64,000 nt of DNA, from positions 21,948,001 to 22,012,000 of the forward strand of contig CM114271.1 in assembly GCA_050084515.1 (NCBI GenBank), given 5' to 3'. Shown piece by piece: positions 11,721 to 20,514 of the stretch; within the stretch, counting starts at the first letter, position 1, and each line of letters begins with the position of its first letter. The DNA comes from Blasia pusilla (Eukaryota; Marchantiophyta; Marchantiopsida; Blasiales). The notes beneath the pieces were generated by a model. That model worked only from the letters and a program-made list of their open reading frames with translations, was not told the DNA's origin and did no database searches. A program made the position numbers and the translations under genes.

Positions 11721-12860
11721 ATAGAGTTTCATTAGTATTAAGTAAATTGGCTTAGAAAAAGGAGATTCTTATGTTTAAACCTCTTTATGGTGCCTCTTTT
11801 ATGCGGGCCCAACTTTAGGAAAAGGAGGTAATAAATAAAAGATGACTTTATAAAAGTAAAGTAGTTGCTTTAATGAAAAGGAAAAGTAGTCTTGGTTGAT
11901 GGCTAGGTTAGTTGGGGTAATTTGGAAAATATCATGTGGGTAAAAGAGGATATTTTGGAAGAGATAAGAGGAAATCTACTTGTGTCAAAATGTGATTGGC
12001 TAAGCCTTGAGAGGAAGCCATGTGGCACAAGATAAGATAAGCTCTATTTCATACTCTTGTGGATCCCTTGTGAGTATATAAAGAGGAGGAACCTTCAAGG
12101 GTTCATCACCTTCTATTCCACATCTTGAGTCTCTCGTGTCTCTCTTGAGTGTATGGCTTTGGGATTGCTTGCTCTTCCAATGAGAGTGGATCACCCCTCT
12201 TGGGAGAGTAACTTGATCATGGTCTATTCTTCGAGAGGTTTCTAGAGTGTGGTGTGTGTGTGTGGGAGGGATGAGAGGTTTGTCACCGTAGAGGAGTTTA
12301 GTCATACTAAAATAGCGGATGTTTTGGCTTGTTACTTTCCCAATGAGAGTGGATTACCCCTCTTGGGAGAATAACTCCGCCAAAACCCATTCTTGAGGAG
12401 AGTAGAGAATGTCTGTCAAGCATTGATAGGGGTGGAGCACGAGCTGTGCCCGACTTTCCTTTCCTCAATCCTTACCATGTCAAGTTACTCTTTGTAGATA
12501 GGCACTGGTTCACTCGCTACTTAGTTTATCACTTTGGAGAGGCGTTCATGAACCAAGTCATGCAATCTCCAACTCCGGTGATTCTTCCTATCGTCACATA
12601 TGGAAGGACATGGGATTGTACTTTGTATGTCCTTATATAGCGATCCATGGATGTCAATAGGCCTGGTCAAGTAGGGTTTAACACTAGTTGTGCTATCTTC
12701 CTCGTGTACAAACGTAAAATAGTTTATAGGGATTTTATAGTTAGGAATTTTGGGGTCCGATGTTACGAAGAAGTGATCGCCTCGGCACTTCCATTTGTGA
12801 TACCTGTCGTGAGAGAATGGAGAGTGTACATCATAATTTTGTATTGAAAAAGGAGAACTT
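11711..12860 (+). mobile_element. LTR-like insertion between gag and methyltransferase
   Basis: The gag frame and the methyltransferase frame are separated by about 1.15 kb of unlike, AT-richer sequence starting near TGTTAGATAGAG (11717). It has a clear TATA box TATATAAA at 12075-12082. A duplicated block of about 40 bp (CCAATGAGAGTGGATYACCC-type) lies near 12176 and 12339. The methyltransferase is truncated at its N-terminus right after it. A solo LTR or a fragment of another element is the simplest reading; I did not find clean TG...CA ends or a target duplication. Confidence 0.5.
12446..12847 (+). other. Coding-like stretch with two related peptide repeats
   Basis: Two short open frames in the same phase (12446-12640, 12647-12847) encode similar blocks: YLVYHFGEAFMNQVMQSPTP then VILPIVTYGRTWD, and DFIVRNFGVRCYEEVIASAL then PFVIPVVREWR. 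The shared pattern is hV..FG......V..S..P.hhPhV..W...LY. I do not recognise the domain. It may be part of the inserted element or a lost piece of the gypsy polyprotein. Confidence 0.35.
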
Positions 12861-12875
12861 ATTAGAGAGTTCACT

Positions 12876-13739
12876 TTGCATCGACCGCATCTACCGCAGC
12901 TAGAAGAAAGATTCTCGACACGACAACGTCACGTGGTGAGATTGGTCCTGAGGTATCCTAAGTTGTTGCCGATATCTGCAGTACGGGGATATCAGCATAC
13001 GTTATCCGCCGACATCTCTTTGGTGGGGGCGCAGGATCTGGATAGAGTTGGCACCATTCATTTGGTGATTACTGGATGGCCATGTCAGGGTCATTCATCA
13101 GCTCGCCGAGAATTTGGATTGCAGGATCCGAGGTCAGGGATGTTCTGGGAGATGCTGCAAGTAGTACGACACTTGCAGGAGAGTCAGATATGTTCTCCAA
13201 CGTACATTTTGGAGAACTTTCCATTGTTGGGAGACACTCGTGCACGTGTGATGACGAGTGTACATCAGGTGAGGTCCTGGTTGGGACCTGCTGTGTTGTT
13301 AGATACAGCGAGAGTTGGGTCACGTGCCCATCGTCCACGACTATGGTGGACGAACCTGATACCATCACAGGTATTGAGTCGAGCGTACGGTGGAGTCCAG
13401 AGAGCACCACATCCCACAGTGGATGCTATTTTGGGCTCAGGGCGTCGATCTCAGGTGATCATATGGGATGAAAGACCACCGTTGGCCATGGCTAATAGGG
13501 TGGGGGAGTTGAGGGCAACCTTACCTATGTTGGTGAGCTTCCCAGCATCCCATGCCTTTCGTCAGGGAGGGCCAAGCATGATTTGGGATGAGGTGATCGG
13601 AGCATTGGAGGAGCCTACAGCAGATGAGCGCAAACGCGCCATGCGGTTTGCTACCGGTATCTTTAGTACTTTAGATCTCCGTGCTTGCTATCATCAGCTT
13701 CCTATCAGGTTGGAGGACAGGGAGAAGATAGCATTCTAG
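12876..13739 (+). CDS. Truncated C5-cytosine DNA methyltransferase fused to an RT fragment
   Basis: A 287-codon frame. Residues 62-76 read HLVITGWPCQGHSSA, which is methyltransferase motif IV with catalytic Cys70. Motif VI is ILENFPLLGD (111-120; usual ENV is ENF here). Motif VIII is AHRPRLWWTN (151-160). A C-terminal block LVSFPASHAFR...GP (219-233) is followed by EEPTADERKRAM. Residues 262-287 switch to a gypsy RT palm start, IFSTLDLRACYHQLPIRLED. Motif I (SAM-binding FxGxG) and II are absent, because upstream sequence was replaced at about 12875. The RT fingers and YxDD are also missing. The PCQ signature differs from the PCN of DNMT3/DRM. Probably inactive here, but its presence inside a retroelement is notable. 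Confidence 0.8.
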   Translation: MHRPHLPQLEERFSTRQRHVVRLVLRYPKLLPISAVRGYQHTLSADISLVGAQDLDRVGTIHLVITGWPCQGHSSARREFGLQDPRSGMFWEMLQVVRHLQESQICSPTYILENFPLLGDTRARVMTSVHQVRSWLGPAVLLDTARVGSRAHRPRLWWTNLIPSQVLSRAYGGVQRAPHPTVDAILGSGRRSQVIIWDERPPLAMANRVGELRATLPMLVSFPASHAFRQGGPSMIWDEVIGALEEPTADERKRAMRFATGIFSTLDLRACYHQLPIRLEDREKIAF

Positions 13740-15229
13740 GGGATAGATCGATTCTGGGGGTTGGATGATGAGTCTTTCGATCTGGAGGTTAGTGAGGAGG
13801 TGACAGGTCGTCGTGATATCCATGACGACGTGGAGGTTGTGGAGTTCTTGCGCACTAGCACTAGGATCGGATCCTACAGAGAGCCAAGAGGTTTAGGTGG
13901 GAGGGGACTCACATTTTGCCGGTATGGGGAGATGGTAGGATACGAGTGGTAACTCATCCTTCCCAGCAAGCACGTGTAGTGCGACATGCCCATGAGGAGT
14001 TGGGACATTTTGGAGTAAAGCGTACTTACAGCTTACTCCAGGTTCAGTATTGGTGGCGCGGCATGCATACTGGGGTATAGCAGTTTGTGGCCAGATGTAT
14101 GGTATGTGACAGAGTGCGAGCATCCTTCAATGCTCCCACTCCGCATTTACATCCTTTTCCGATTATGGGTTTAGATTATCGGTGGAGTTTAGACTTTGCG
14201 GGACCTTTGCCATTGACGGGGCGTCATCATAGGTACGCATTGGTCATGGTGGAGCATTTCTCCAAGTGGATAGAGTTGGTGGCACTACCAGACAAGGCGA
14301 GCGAGGGAACAGCTTATGCGTTTCTAGATCGTGTGCTTAGTCACTTTGGTGCACCGGCGGAGGTGTTGACTGACTAGGGTACCGAGTTCAAGGGAGAGTT
14401 TCAGGCCTTGTGTGATCAGGCGCTGAGAGATCACCGCACCACGTCTAGAGATCATCCTGAGGCGGATGGGTTGGCGGAGAGAATGGTACAGACGGTGAAT
14501 AGAGGATTGCGCAAGTATGGCTTGCAGCGGGGACAGTTGAGGGAGTGGGACCTACAGTTGCCATGGTTGGCTATGGATTATCGCTTTAGTCGACAGGCAT
14601 CCTTGGCGTCATTTTCACCGTACTTTTTGCTCTTTGTGAGAGAGCCAGATTTACCTGCAGTGATTCGACGTGACATGGCCGAGGTATTAGATCTTGATGA
14701 TCCAGATGTGTGGGTACAAGCATGTTCTCAAAGGGCAGAAGTTTTTCATAGAGTTATGCCTATGGCCTTTTAGAACTTAGCTATTGCCCAGCATAGATAT
14801 ACATTGAGGTACGCTACCATTCGTGGAGGAGATTATTGTCGAGGGGTTAGGAGGTTTCATCATGGAGATTACGTGTATTTACAGCAGGCGGCACCCACGA
14901 CGCTAGATGTTACTGCAGGGCGCACGATCCTACGTGTGCACGAAGTATTACCGACCAAAGTCCTCATGTTGGAGGGACGGGATGGTATGGTTTGGAAGGA
15001 TCATGTGGGCAATTGTGCGCCATATCATCTTCCGAACGTAGATGGGACGGTGGATCCGAGCTTGGCAGTGGTACCTACAGGCTTGAGGTGTATGTTGTGC
15101 GGATCTGCGAGGGGTGCAGCCATCATGTTGGTATGTGATGGTTGTTCTCGAGGGTGGCATATGTCATGTCTGACCCCCCCTCTTGATGTGGTTTCCACGG
15201 GACAATGGATATGTCTGAGATGTGTATAG
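13740..15229 (+). pseudogene. gypsy-A integrase polyprotein ending in a PHD finger
   Basis: The frames at 13950-14095, 14087-14377, 14408-14773 and 14804-15229 can be read as one integrase interrupted by stops and shifts. The HHCC zinc site appears as HAHEELGHFG ... CMVC. The DDE core has LDFAGPLPLTG (first D), VLTD followed by a stop then GTEF (second D), and HPEADGLAERMVQTV (E). After the core come an SH3-like C-terminal region (HHGDYVYLQQAAP ... ILRVHEVLPTK) and a PHD finger. Premature stops at about 14375 and 14771 show decay. Gypsy integrases commonly end in a chromodomain; a PHD finger in that position is unusual. Confidence 0.8.
15085..15229 (+). CDS. PHD finger at the C-terminus of the gypsy-A integrase frame
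   Basis: The spacing fits a C4HC3 PHD zinc finger: CMLC at the start, then CDGC, WH (the conserved Trp-His before the fifth ligand), C in HMSC, and CLRC at the end. The usual LTPPL-type turn is present as LTPPLDVVSTGQWICLRC, and the frame stops right after. PHD fingers often bind histone H3 tails. A role in steering integration to marked chromatin is inferred from the analogy with chromodomains in chromoviruses, not shown. Confidence 0.85.
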
Positions 15230-15307
15230 GGTAGTAGGTCATGTCAGAGAGCTGTGATATTTTCTATTTGGAGTTGGGGGGATCCAACTACCAGCTAGGG
15301 GGGCGAT

Positions 15308-15444
15308 TGTGTGATCTCCATGTATATGTATGAGTTGATTTTTGTATATGTGTGGATCGACCCGTGTGTGGGGAAGATCGATGTTATGTGGTGTAGATGT
15401 GACCAGCGATGTATGTTGTGTAGCGATATGTATGCGCACGACAT
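15308..15444 (+). repeat. Right terminal segment of gypsy-A
   Basis: Starts after a purine-rich tract (AGGGGGGCGA, about 15297-15306) that could be the polypurine tract. Begins TGTGTGATCTCCATG and ends near GCGCACGACA. It is homologous to 18525-18690 (shared GTATGAGTT..., GGTGT.GATGTGACCA.CGATG, GACATCATC). It shows no visible similarity to the left terminal segment at 7711-8165. Confidence 0.6.
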
Positions 15445-16260
15445 CATCTTCTAATGTCACTCCAATACTATTCAATTTATAAAAAAATATGTTTAACACT
15501 CAAAACATAATCATTGATATTTTACGATAATTTCCTTATTTCTTTCAATTATTATTTTAATTGAAGCTTTCTCATCTTTGTATATGTCTAGAACAGGTTT
15601 TCCAATGTGTCTGAGGCTTCCTTCAAAATATCAACATCTTGGCCTCATCTATTGGTTTCAAGTCTATTGATTCATCTTCTTGTTTGGCCTCATCACTAAT
15701 AATAAGCTCCCATAGTTCTTGACCCTTAAGAAATTGCTTTACGTAAAACTTCCAAACATTATAATTCTGCTTATCTAGCTTCTCTCATGTTATTGTTGTC
15801 GGGGAATACTCCATGAAGAACGATTTCACTCACTAATCATAATTTGAGGCTCTCCACTTAAAGCATAGACTACTCCTACATCAAAATTGACCTGAAATTT
15901 GCCATAATTGACCATCTATGTGGAAGAACTAGTCAAAATTGGCTTGTGGAGAGCAGATTGCATAACTTTCCTTCACTAATTGCACTTTCCTACACTTAAA
16001 TTGCTATTGCAAAAGCTCAAATTTTCATAATTGAATGATTTGTATGCCTTTGAAAGCTCTCGATGACCTCCACAAGATGGTCAAAACCAACCTTCTACAT
16101 TCTTTTGATTGCAGACCGATGCAGACCCAAATTTTTTTATTGATCAGGAAAGCCCTCAAAATAACCTCCAAAGTTTTGTCACCGTCACAACTCCACCTAA
16201 AATCTTATACCACTAAGCTATGATTGAGATTTCCTTGCCCTTAATTGAAATTTTGCCTTC
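15445..16260 (-). pseudogene. copia-3 gag N-terminal part
   Basis: The minus strand gives copia gag (UBN2-type) remnants: an FLKGQELWELIS-like block, then EEAKQEDKSIDLKPIDEA, and near the gypsy border NSIGVTLEDDV. Copia gags start with a W...Q....L.....W..V signature and have a GVTLEDED..FTLL block before the point where it is interrupted here. Frames are broken. Confidence 0.6.
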
Positions 16261-16314
16261 TCTTGCCTCCATTTTCTCCTAAACACCAAGAATTTCAATT
16301 CATGTTCTCTTGTC

Positions 16315-16326
16315 ACTTTGATACCA
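16315..16326 (-). promoter_or_regulatory. Primer binding site (tRNA-iMet type) of copia-3
   Basis: The minus strand reads TGGTATCAAAGT. This closely matches the TGGTATCAGAGC primer binding site that plant copia elements use for initiator tRNA-Met. It lies between gag and the presumed 5' LTR, as expected. Confidence 0.75.
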
Positions 16327-16600
16327 TAAAGAAAATTTCTAAATAAGCATAATTGATGGGATATAGCTCTTAGAGACACACACACACCACTATGAAGAAA
16401 GAAATTTTGCAATGAGAGAATTAATTGAGGTTGGTCCTCTTCTCAGTTATATAAGGTATGTACAATGAATCCTAACCCTAATATTTACCATAGTCTCGAA
16501 TTATACTAATTATTGTTAACTAATCCTAGTTAAAATAATTATGCTTAACTAACTACCCAAGATAAGCTTTCTTACTTCGTTGTGAGTACCAAATGTAGCA
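16327..16600 (-). repeat. Probable 5' LTR of copia-3
   Basis: Located just upstream (minus orientation) of the primer binding site. Contains a minus-strand TATA-like CTTATATAACTG at about 16445-16456. The outer boundary is uncertain and no partner LTR was found, so the length is a guess. Confidence 0.4.
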
Positions 16601-17760
16601 GTTCGTGTGTTTGATGAGCTTGACTAGAACTCAGTCCTTAATACTTTTCGGGTCCTCATTTGCGTGGACGACATAGACTTAGCTATTTGCGATGAGGTAC
16701 CATCCCTCTTGTCCGTCCTTTTCTATATGAAGCCAAACAAAGAGCTCGAATTGATTTTCCATTAAATCTAGTGATGACGACATAACTACTTTTGTCACAA
16801 ATCCCTTTTTGCTCCTCATGGGTGATTTCCTTGAAGGGTATCTTCCTAAATGTGATCAAAACCATCAATCTTTTATGGTGTGGTGTGATCTTCCACACAT
16901 GATGCATGTATCCCTACTTCTTGATAGTGGCATGTTCCTACGTAGGCCATTAAGTCGACTTTATGGGCCTTCTCTTGGATTTGGCCACTCATGACTCAAC
17001 TCATGTGGGCGTCGCTCCTCAAATTTCTTTCTATAGTCCTCTATGTGGATCTCAACAAGGGTTGTGGGGCTTGTTCATGGTTGTCTTAACTTGCTCAATC
17101 GTCCTAACTTTTCTTCTAGCAGCAAGGAGCACATCTTAGTGTACAAGGGAAATTTGTCCTTCATTGCAAGGACATTGATGAATTTTCTATATGAATCTTT
17201 CATGATGTTCATAAGGATCGCAATCATGTGCTTATCATCAAGGAGCATATTAACCTCCACAAAATTGTCTCCTAGTTGTTGGAGTAGACTTTGGTGTGTC
17301 TAAATGCTGGAGCCTACTTCCATCCAATTGGTGTAAAGCCTTTGTAGTAGAGTGAATAGTCCCCGTCATACTCATGCCTACAAAGCAATTGCAGGAGTAT
17401 CCCATGTCTCCTTAGTTATCTTGGCCTTCTTGACGAATTGGAATTGAGACTCCTTTTTTATCACCCTAGATATATCAAGGGCATGGGAATCTTTCCGATC
17501 AAACTCTTCCATGGCCTTCTTGTCCATGTTGGCGGTTTTCTGCCTTCTTCCATCTACAACATCAAACAAGTCACATGCCATAAAAATCCCTCAATCATGT
17601 ATGTTCCATATGTTGATGTTGGATTCGGCGAGTTTATGGGACTCTATCGTCATGTTGTCTATGATTTTCGTCATCTTCTAGTTTCTCTCTTATTGCATCT
17701 TATGGGAAATTCAAATGATTTCTTGAATATTGTCACTCTATCTTGTGGGAAATTCAAGTG
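16600..17760 (-). pseudogene. Copia gag fragment (copia-4)
   Basis: Minus-strand frames 17581-17378 and 17260-17075 hold gag-like stretches: DLFDVVDGRR, then SQFQFVKKAKITKETWDTPA, then MLLDDKHMIAILMNIMKDSYRKF and LLLEEKLGRLSK. These fit the copia gag blocks W..L...YYG, LPESY..FV.A and L....L...LL.EE. The part at 16683-16907 is less clear. All frames are broken. Confidence 0.6.
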
Positions 17761-18067
17761 AGTCCACTATCTTTTCATACCATGTGGAGATTTATTGAGA
17801 AATATGACACCAAACTACACATATGTATATTCATATAGAGGAGCGTCTTAAATATATTTAAGTACCAATATTGTTTTATGATCATTAGTAATGTTCTAGT
17901 GTCATTGGGTGCTATTAGTAATGGTAATAGTCAATGCTACTTTGAATGCTCCTCCCAAAGGGTAATGGCGTTTATCCTCAAGAAATGGTGTCCTCACTGT
18001 CGCATTGTGTGTAAGGTAGGTGGTGTTGAGGCGATGATTCTAAGTGCAGATTCTACCACATCTTAGC

Positions 18068-18690
18068 TAGCCGACATGTAGAGTCCTATCGCGTCGACGG
18101 CAGATAGGATCAACGGGTTGTTTGGGTGTAACTTTGTCTTGAGATGTTGGAGACAAGTCCATTGCATCAGGAACATCGTTTCTGAAAAAATTCAATATTT
18201 TTCTTTTTGCAGCGTAGTGACTCGTTGATCGGGTCAAAATTCATCCGATAACTTGTCCACACAAGTAACCACTTGGAGGATATTTTTGGGGGTCCCAAAT
18301 TCTTTTGGCTCTTCCCAAGGCTATAAGAGAGGGAGAGATGGCTTTCCCAAGACATCTTTCTCATGTTGGGTCTTAGGAGCACCTCTCTTACTTTGTGTGT
18401 AGTAGGAACTAGGGTGCTAGGGTCCAAATTCCTTCATAACGGAGATTGGATGTAACTTGACATACCAATGTTTATTCAAGAGTGGAGTTGGTCGTATGAG
18501 TTTTTTTTTTTTTTTTTTTGTGCAGTCTCGATGTACATGCATGAGTTCATTTTTACATGTATGGATCTACTCGCATATTAGGAAGATCAGTGGTGTGTGG
18601 TGTGGATGTGACCAACGATGTGGGTTATATGGCGATGTGTATGGGCACCAAAGTTCCAACAGAGACATCATCCATATCGAGTCAAGCTAC
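18068..18690 (+). mobile_element. Short derivative joining the two end segments of gypsy-A
   Basis: 18068-18510 matches 7711-8165 (shared TCAGGAACRTCGTTTCTGA, CTCTTCCCAA, GAGATGGCTTTCC, TTTCTCATGTTGGG, ACTAGGGTGCTAG). 18525-18690 matches the right end of gypsy-A, 15308-15444. The two halves are joined by a run of 19 T (18501-18519). It is either a non-autonomous deletion derivative with no coding DNA, or a solo LTR if the family LTR is the left plus right segments. Confidence 0.6.
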
Positions 18691-18699
18691 ACATAACAT

Positions 18700-19640
18700 A
18701 TCGCGATGCTGAGGATGGTGGAGTTACCAATTAGACCAATTCTTGAGCAAGTAGTGGCTACCCTCAATATTTTCCTATTTTCCTATTGGAGTGTATTTTT
18801 TTACATCATAATTTACCTTCTAGCATGGTATACTATCAAGAGAATGTGTTGTTGGACTCAAAAGCACAACCCATGATGTTTGGTCAAGATATATCTATAG
18901 GGTTGGGACAAGCAAGGGAAATACAAGGTGAAGAGATGTCTATCTCAAATTCATTCATCACTCAAAGGTGTGAGTGGATGGTAATTTATCACATGGTAGA
19001 AGTCAATAGTATGGATGTAGCTAGAGCATCATAGATGGGTTTTATAATGAGAGTTTGGGTGATGCCAACCAATGGTAAATCATATGATGTGTTGATTTTG
19101 GTATCGCCTTGTATCCCATAGGTTTCATGCTTGACTATTGGACTGATTCAACTTCATCTAAGTTAGATTCACAATGAGGCAATGGATGTGTTAGCCAATT
19201 ACAGGTGTAAGTGATTAGGGGTGTGGGTGACACTCGCAATGGAGCCGTCTCGACGCCTCGATCCCTCGTAGTGAAATTGATAAGGATGTCACGTCAACTA
19301 AGTGGGGGAGTGTCGCAAATAGCTAAGTCATCAAATGGTGAGATTTGTCATGGGCACTAGCAATGAAACCCAAAAAATGAAGATGAGATTCCAAGATAAG
19401 TTTGGGGAAGTCCATATAGGCAAAATCTGCCAAGAGAAGTTGTGGGAATCTCTTTAATTTTTGAATTTTTGAAATGACATAGAGAGTTTTATGTTTCTTC
19501 ATTCAAAGAACATTATATATGAGAGGCTAGAATTTATACTAGAATTTTTTCCTATCTCAAACTAAGCTAATTTTATATCATAATATATAATAATAAGAAA
19601 AATCTATCCCATCGAAATCTTTACCCATTTATAAGAGGAG
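18700..19640. other. Unrecognised AT-rich stretch
   Basis: No gene or confident transposon domain is seen. A short open frame at 18786-19034 has no recognisable motif. A GTGGGGGAGTGTC string at about 19299 looks like a polypurine tract plus LTR start but has no partner. This stretch separates the transposon cluster from the TAP46 promoter. Confidence 0.4.
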
Positions 19641-20514
19641 AAGTTCCTATGTAAATCGTGGAGAGATCACAAAGACGAGACGTCCCATGCGTTTGCGAGA
19701 AACCGACGTTCAAATATCACCCTGGATAGAATCGCCCGAATGAAGGTGTCTTACCCGAGACTAACCTTGATTTGATTTCGGAATAAGAAGGGGCCACAAT
19801 TTTATGATGAAATGCATTGAAGGATCCATAAATACATTCGAATCGCACACTCACATGTGTATGTCAAAAACTATTGAGAAAAAGAGGAGCGGGGAAGCCC
19901 AAAAACAATTCCGGGTGTCCAAGAACCCGCGGAGAGGGGATTTTTTGACACCCCACACCCCTTATACCACGCCCTTCCTAAACTCGAATATGCGCAAAAG
20001 GCATCTGCTTGCACAGGAAGGAAAACGCAGAGGCGAGGATGCAGTACATTTACAGAACGCACGAGGAAATTACGTTTACTGTCTGCAGTTTCTTTCTGTC
20101 CCCCGCCTCTCCCCTCGAACTTCGTCCCGTCCCAGGACCGGACTCGCCCGTGCGCTCCCTTCTCCGCTCTCTGATCGACTTTGCTGGAGTTCGGCGGTGC
20201 CCTACGCATACGAGGAACGAGATCTTGCAGGAGTGTGTCTACGCTTCCGCGTCTCCGCGTCTTCCGGTGCCGTCTCGTGTGCCGCTTTCGCGCCAGTCTG
20301 TTTCGCGGACTCAAGCCTGTCGAGGGAGCGGCCCTTGTTTATTGCCTTCGCCACGGTGGATCGAGTGATCGCGATTTCGTTTCACGTTTCACCTGCTCTC
20401 TGAATACGGTTTCAAATGGAGGGTTGAGAAGAGGACGAGTTCTAGTCAATCTGATTTCTGCGTTTTCTCGCTCTGGAAACGAGAGAATTGCGATTCGTCG
20501 AACCGTCGGAACGA
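19640..20514 (+). promoter_or_regulatory. TAP46 upstream region / 5' UTR
   Basis: An 875-nt stretch before the TAP46 start, more GC-rich than the transposon DNA to its left. Long overlapping open frames on both strands (for example 19804-20403) have no recognisable domains and look like chance frames. I see no clear TATA box and could not place the transcription start. Confidence 0.4.

Larger units (their letters stand above)
7700..15444 (+). mobile_element. Ty3/gypsy-type element carrying a DNA methyltransferase and a PHD finger (gypsy-A)
   Basis: Plus-strand components in order: a left terminal segment with TATA box and hairpins (about 7711-8165), a GC-rich leader with tandem repeats, gag (9633-11720), an LTR-like insertion (about 11711-12860), a C5-methyltransferase fragment fused to an RT fragment (12876-13739), an integrase with HHCC and DDE blocks (about 13950-14800), and a PHD finger (15085-15229). 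The element lies within a copia gag. GATGAT-like sequence at both borders (plus strand ATCATC near 7690 and 15447) is consistent with a 5-6 bp target duplication. RT motif C (YxDD), RNase H and protease are missing, and the integrase frame has stops, so this copy cannot move on its own. Confidence 0.75.
3770..16600 (-). mobile_element. Composite copia element (copia-3) broken by nested insertions
   Basis: On the minus strand the pieces run in order: 5' LTR (about 16600-16327), primer binding site (16326-16315), gag N-terminal part (about 16260-15445), then, beyond a gypsy insertion, gag C-terminal part, zinc-knuckle region and protease (7700-6700), integrase (about 6700-6250), RT (about 5500-5212 and 4937-4305) and RNase H (3974-3775). 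MITE-like elements split it at 4938-5211 and 3975-4304. All frames are interrupted. The join across the gypsy element is supported by gag continuity: IGVTLEDD ends on the right side and ENDDIILFTLQGLPKDYKSF resumes on the left side. The 3' LTR was not identified. Confidence 0.7.

Noticed and set aside
19804-20403. 199-codon plus-strand frame upstream of TAP46
   Set aside because: It overlaps other long frames on both strands in a GC-rich 5' region, has no recognisable domain, and lies where the TAP46 promoter and 5' UTR are expected.
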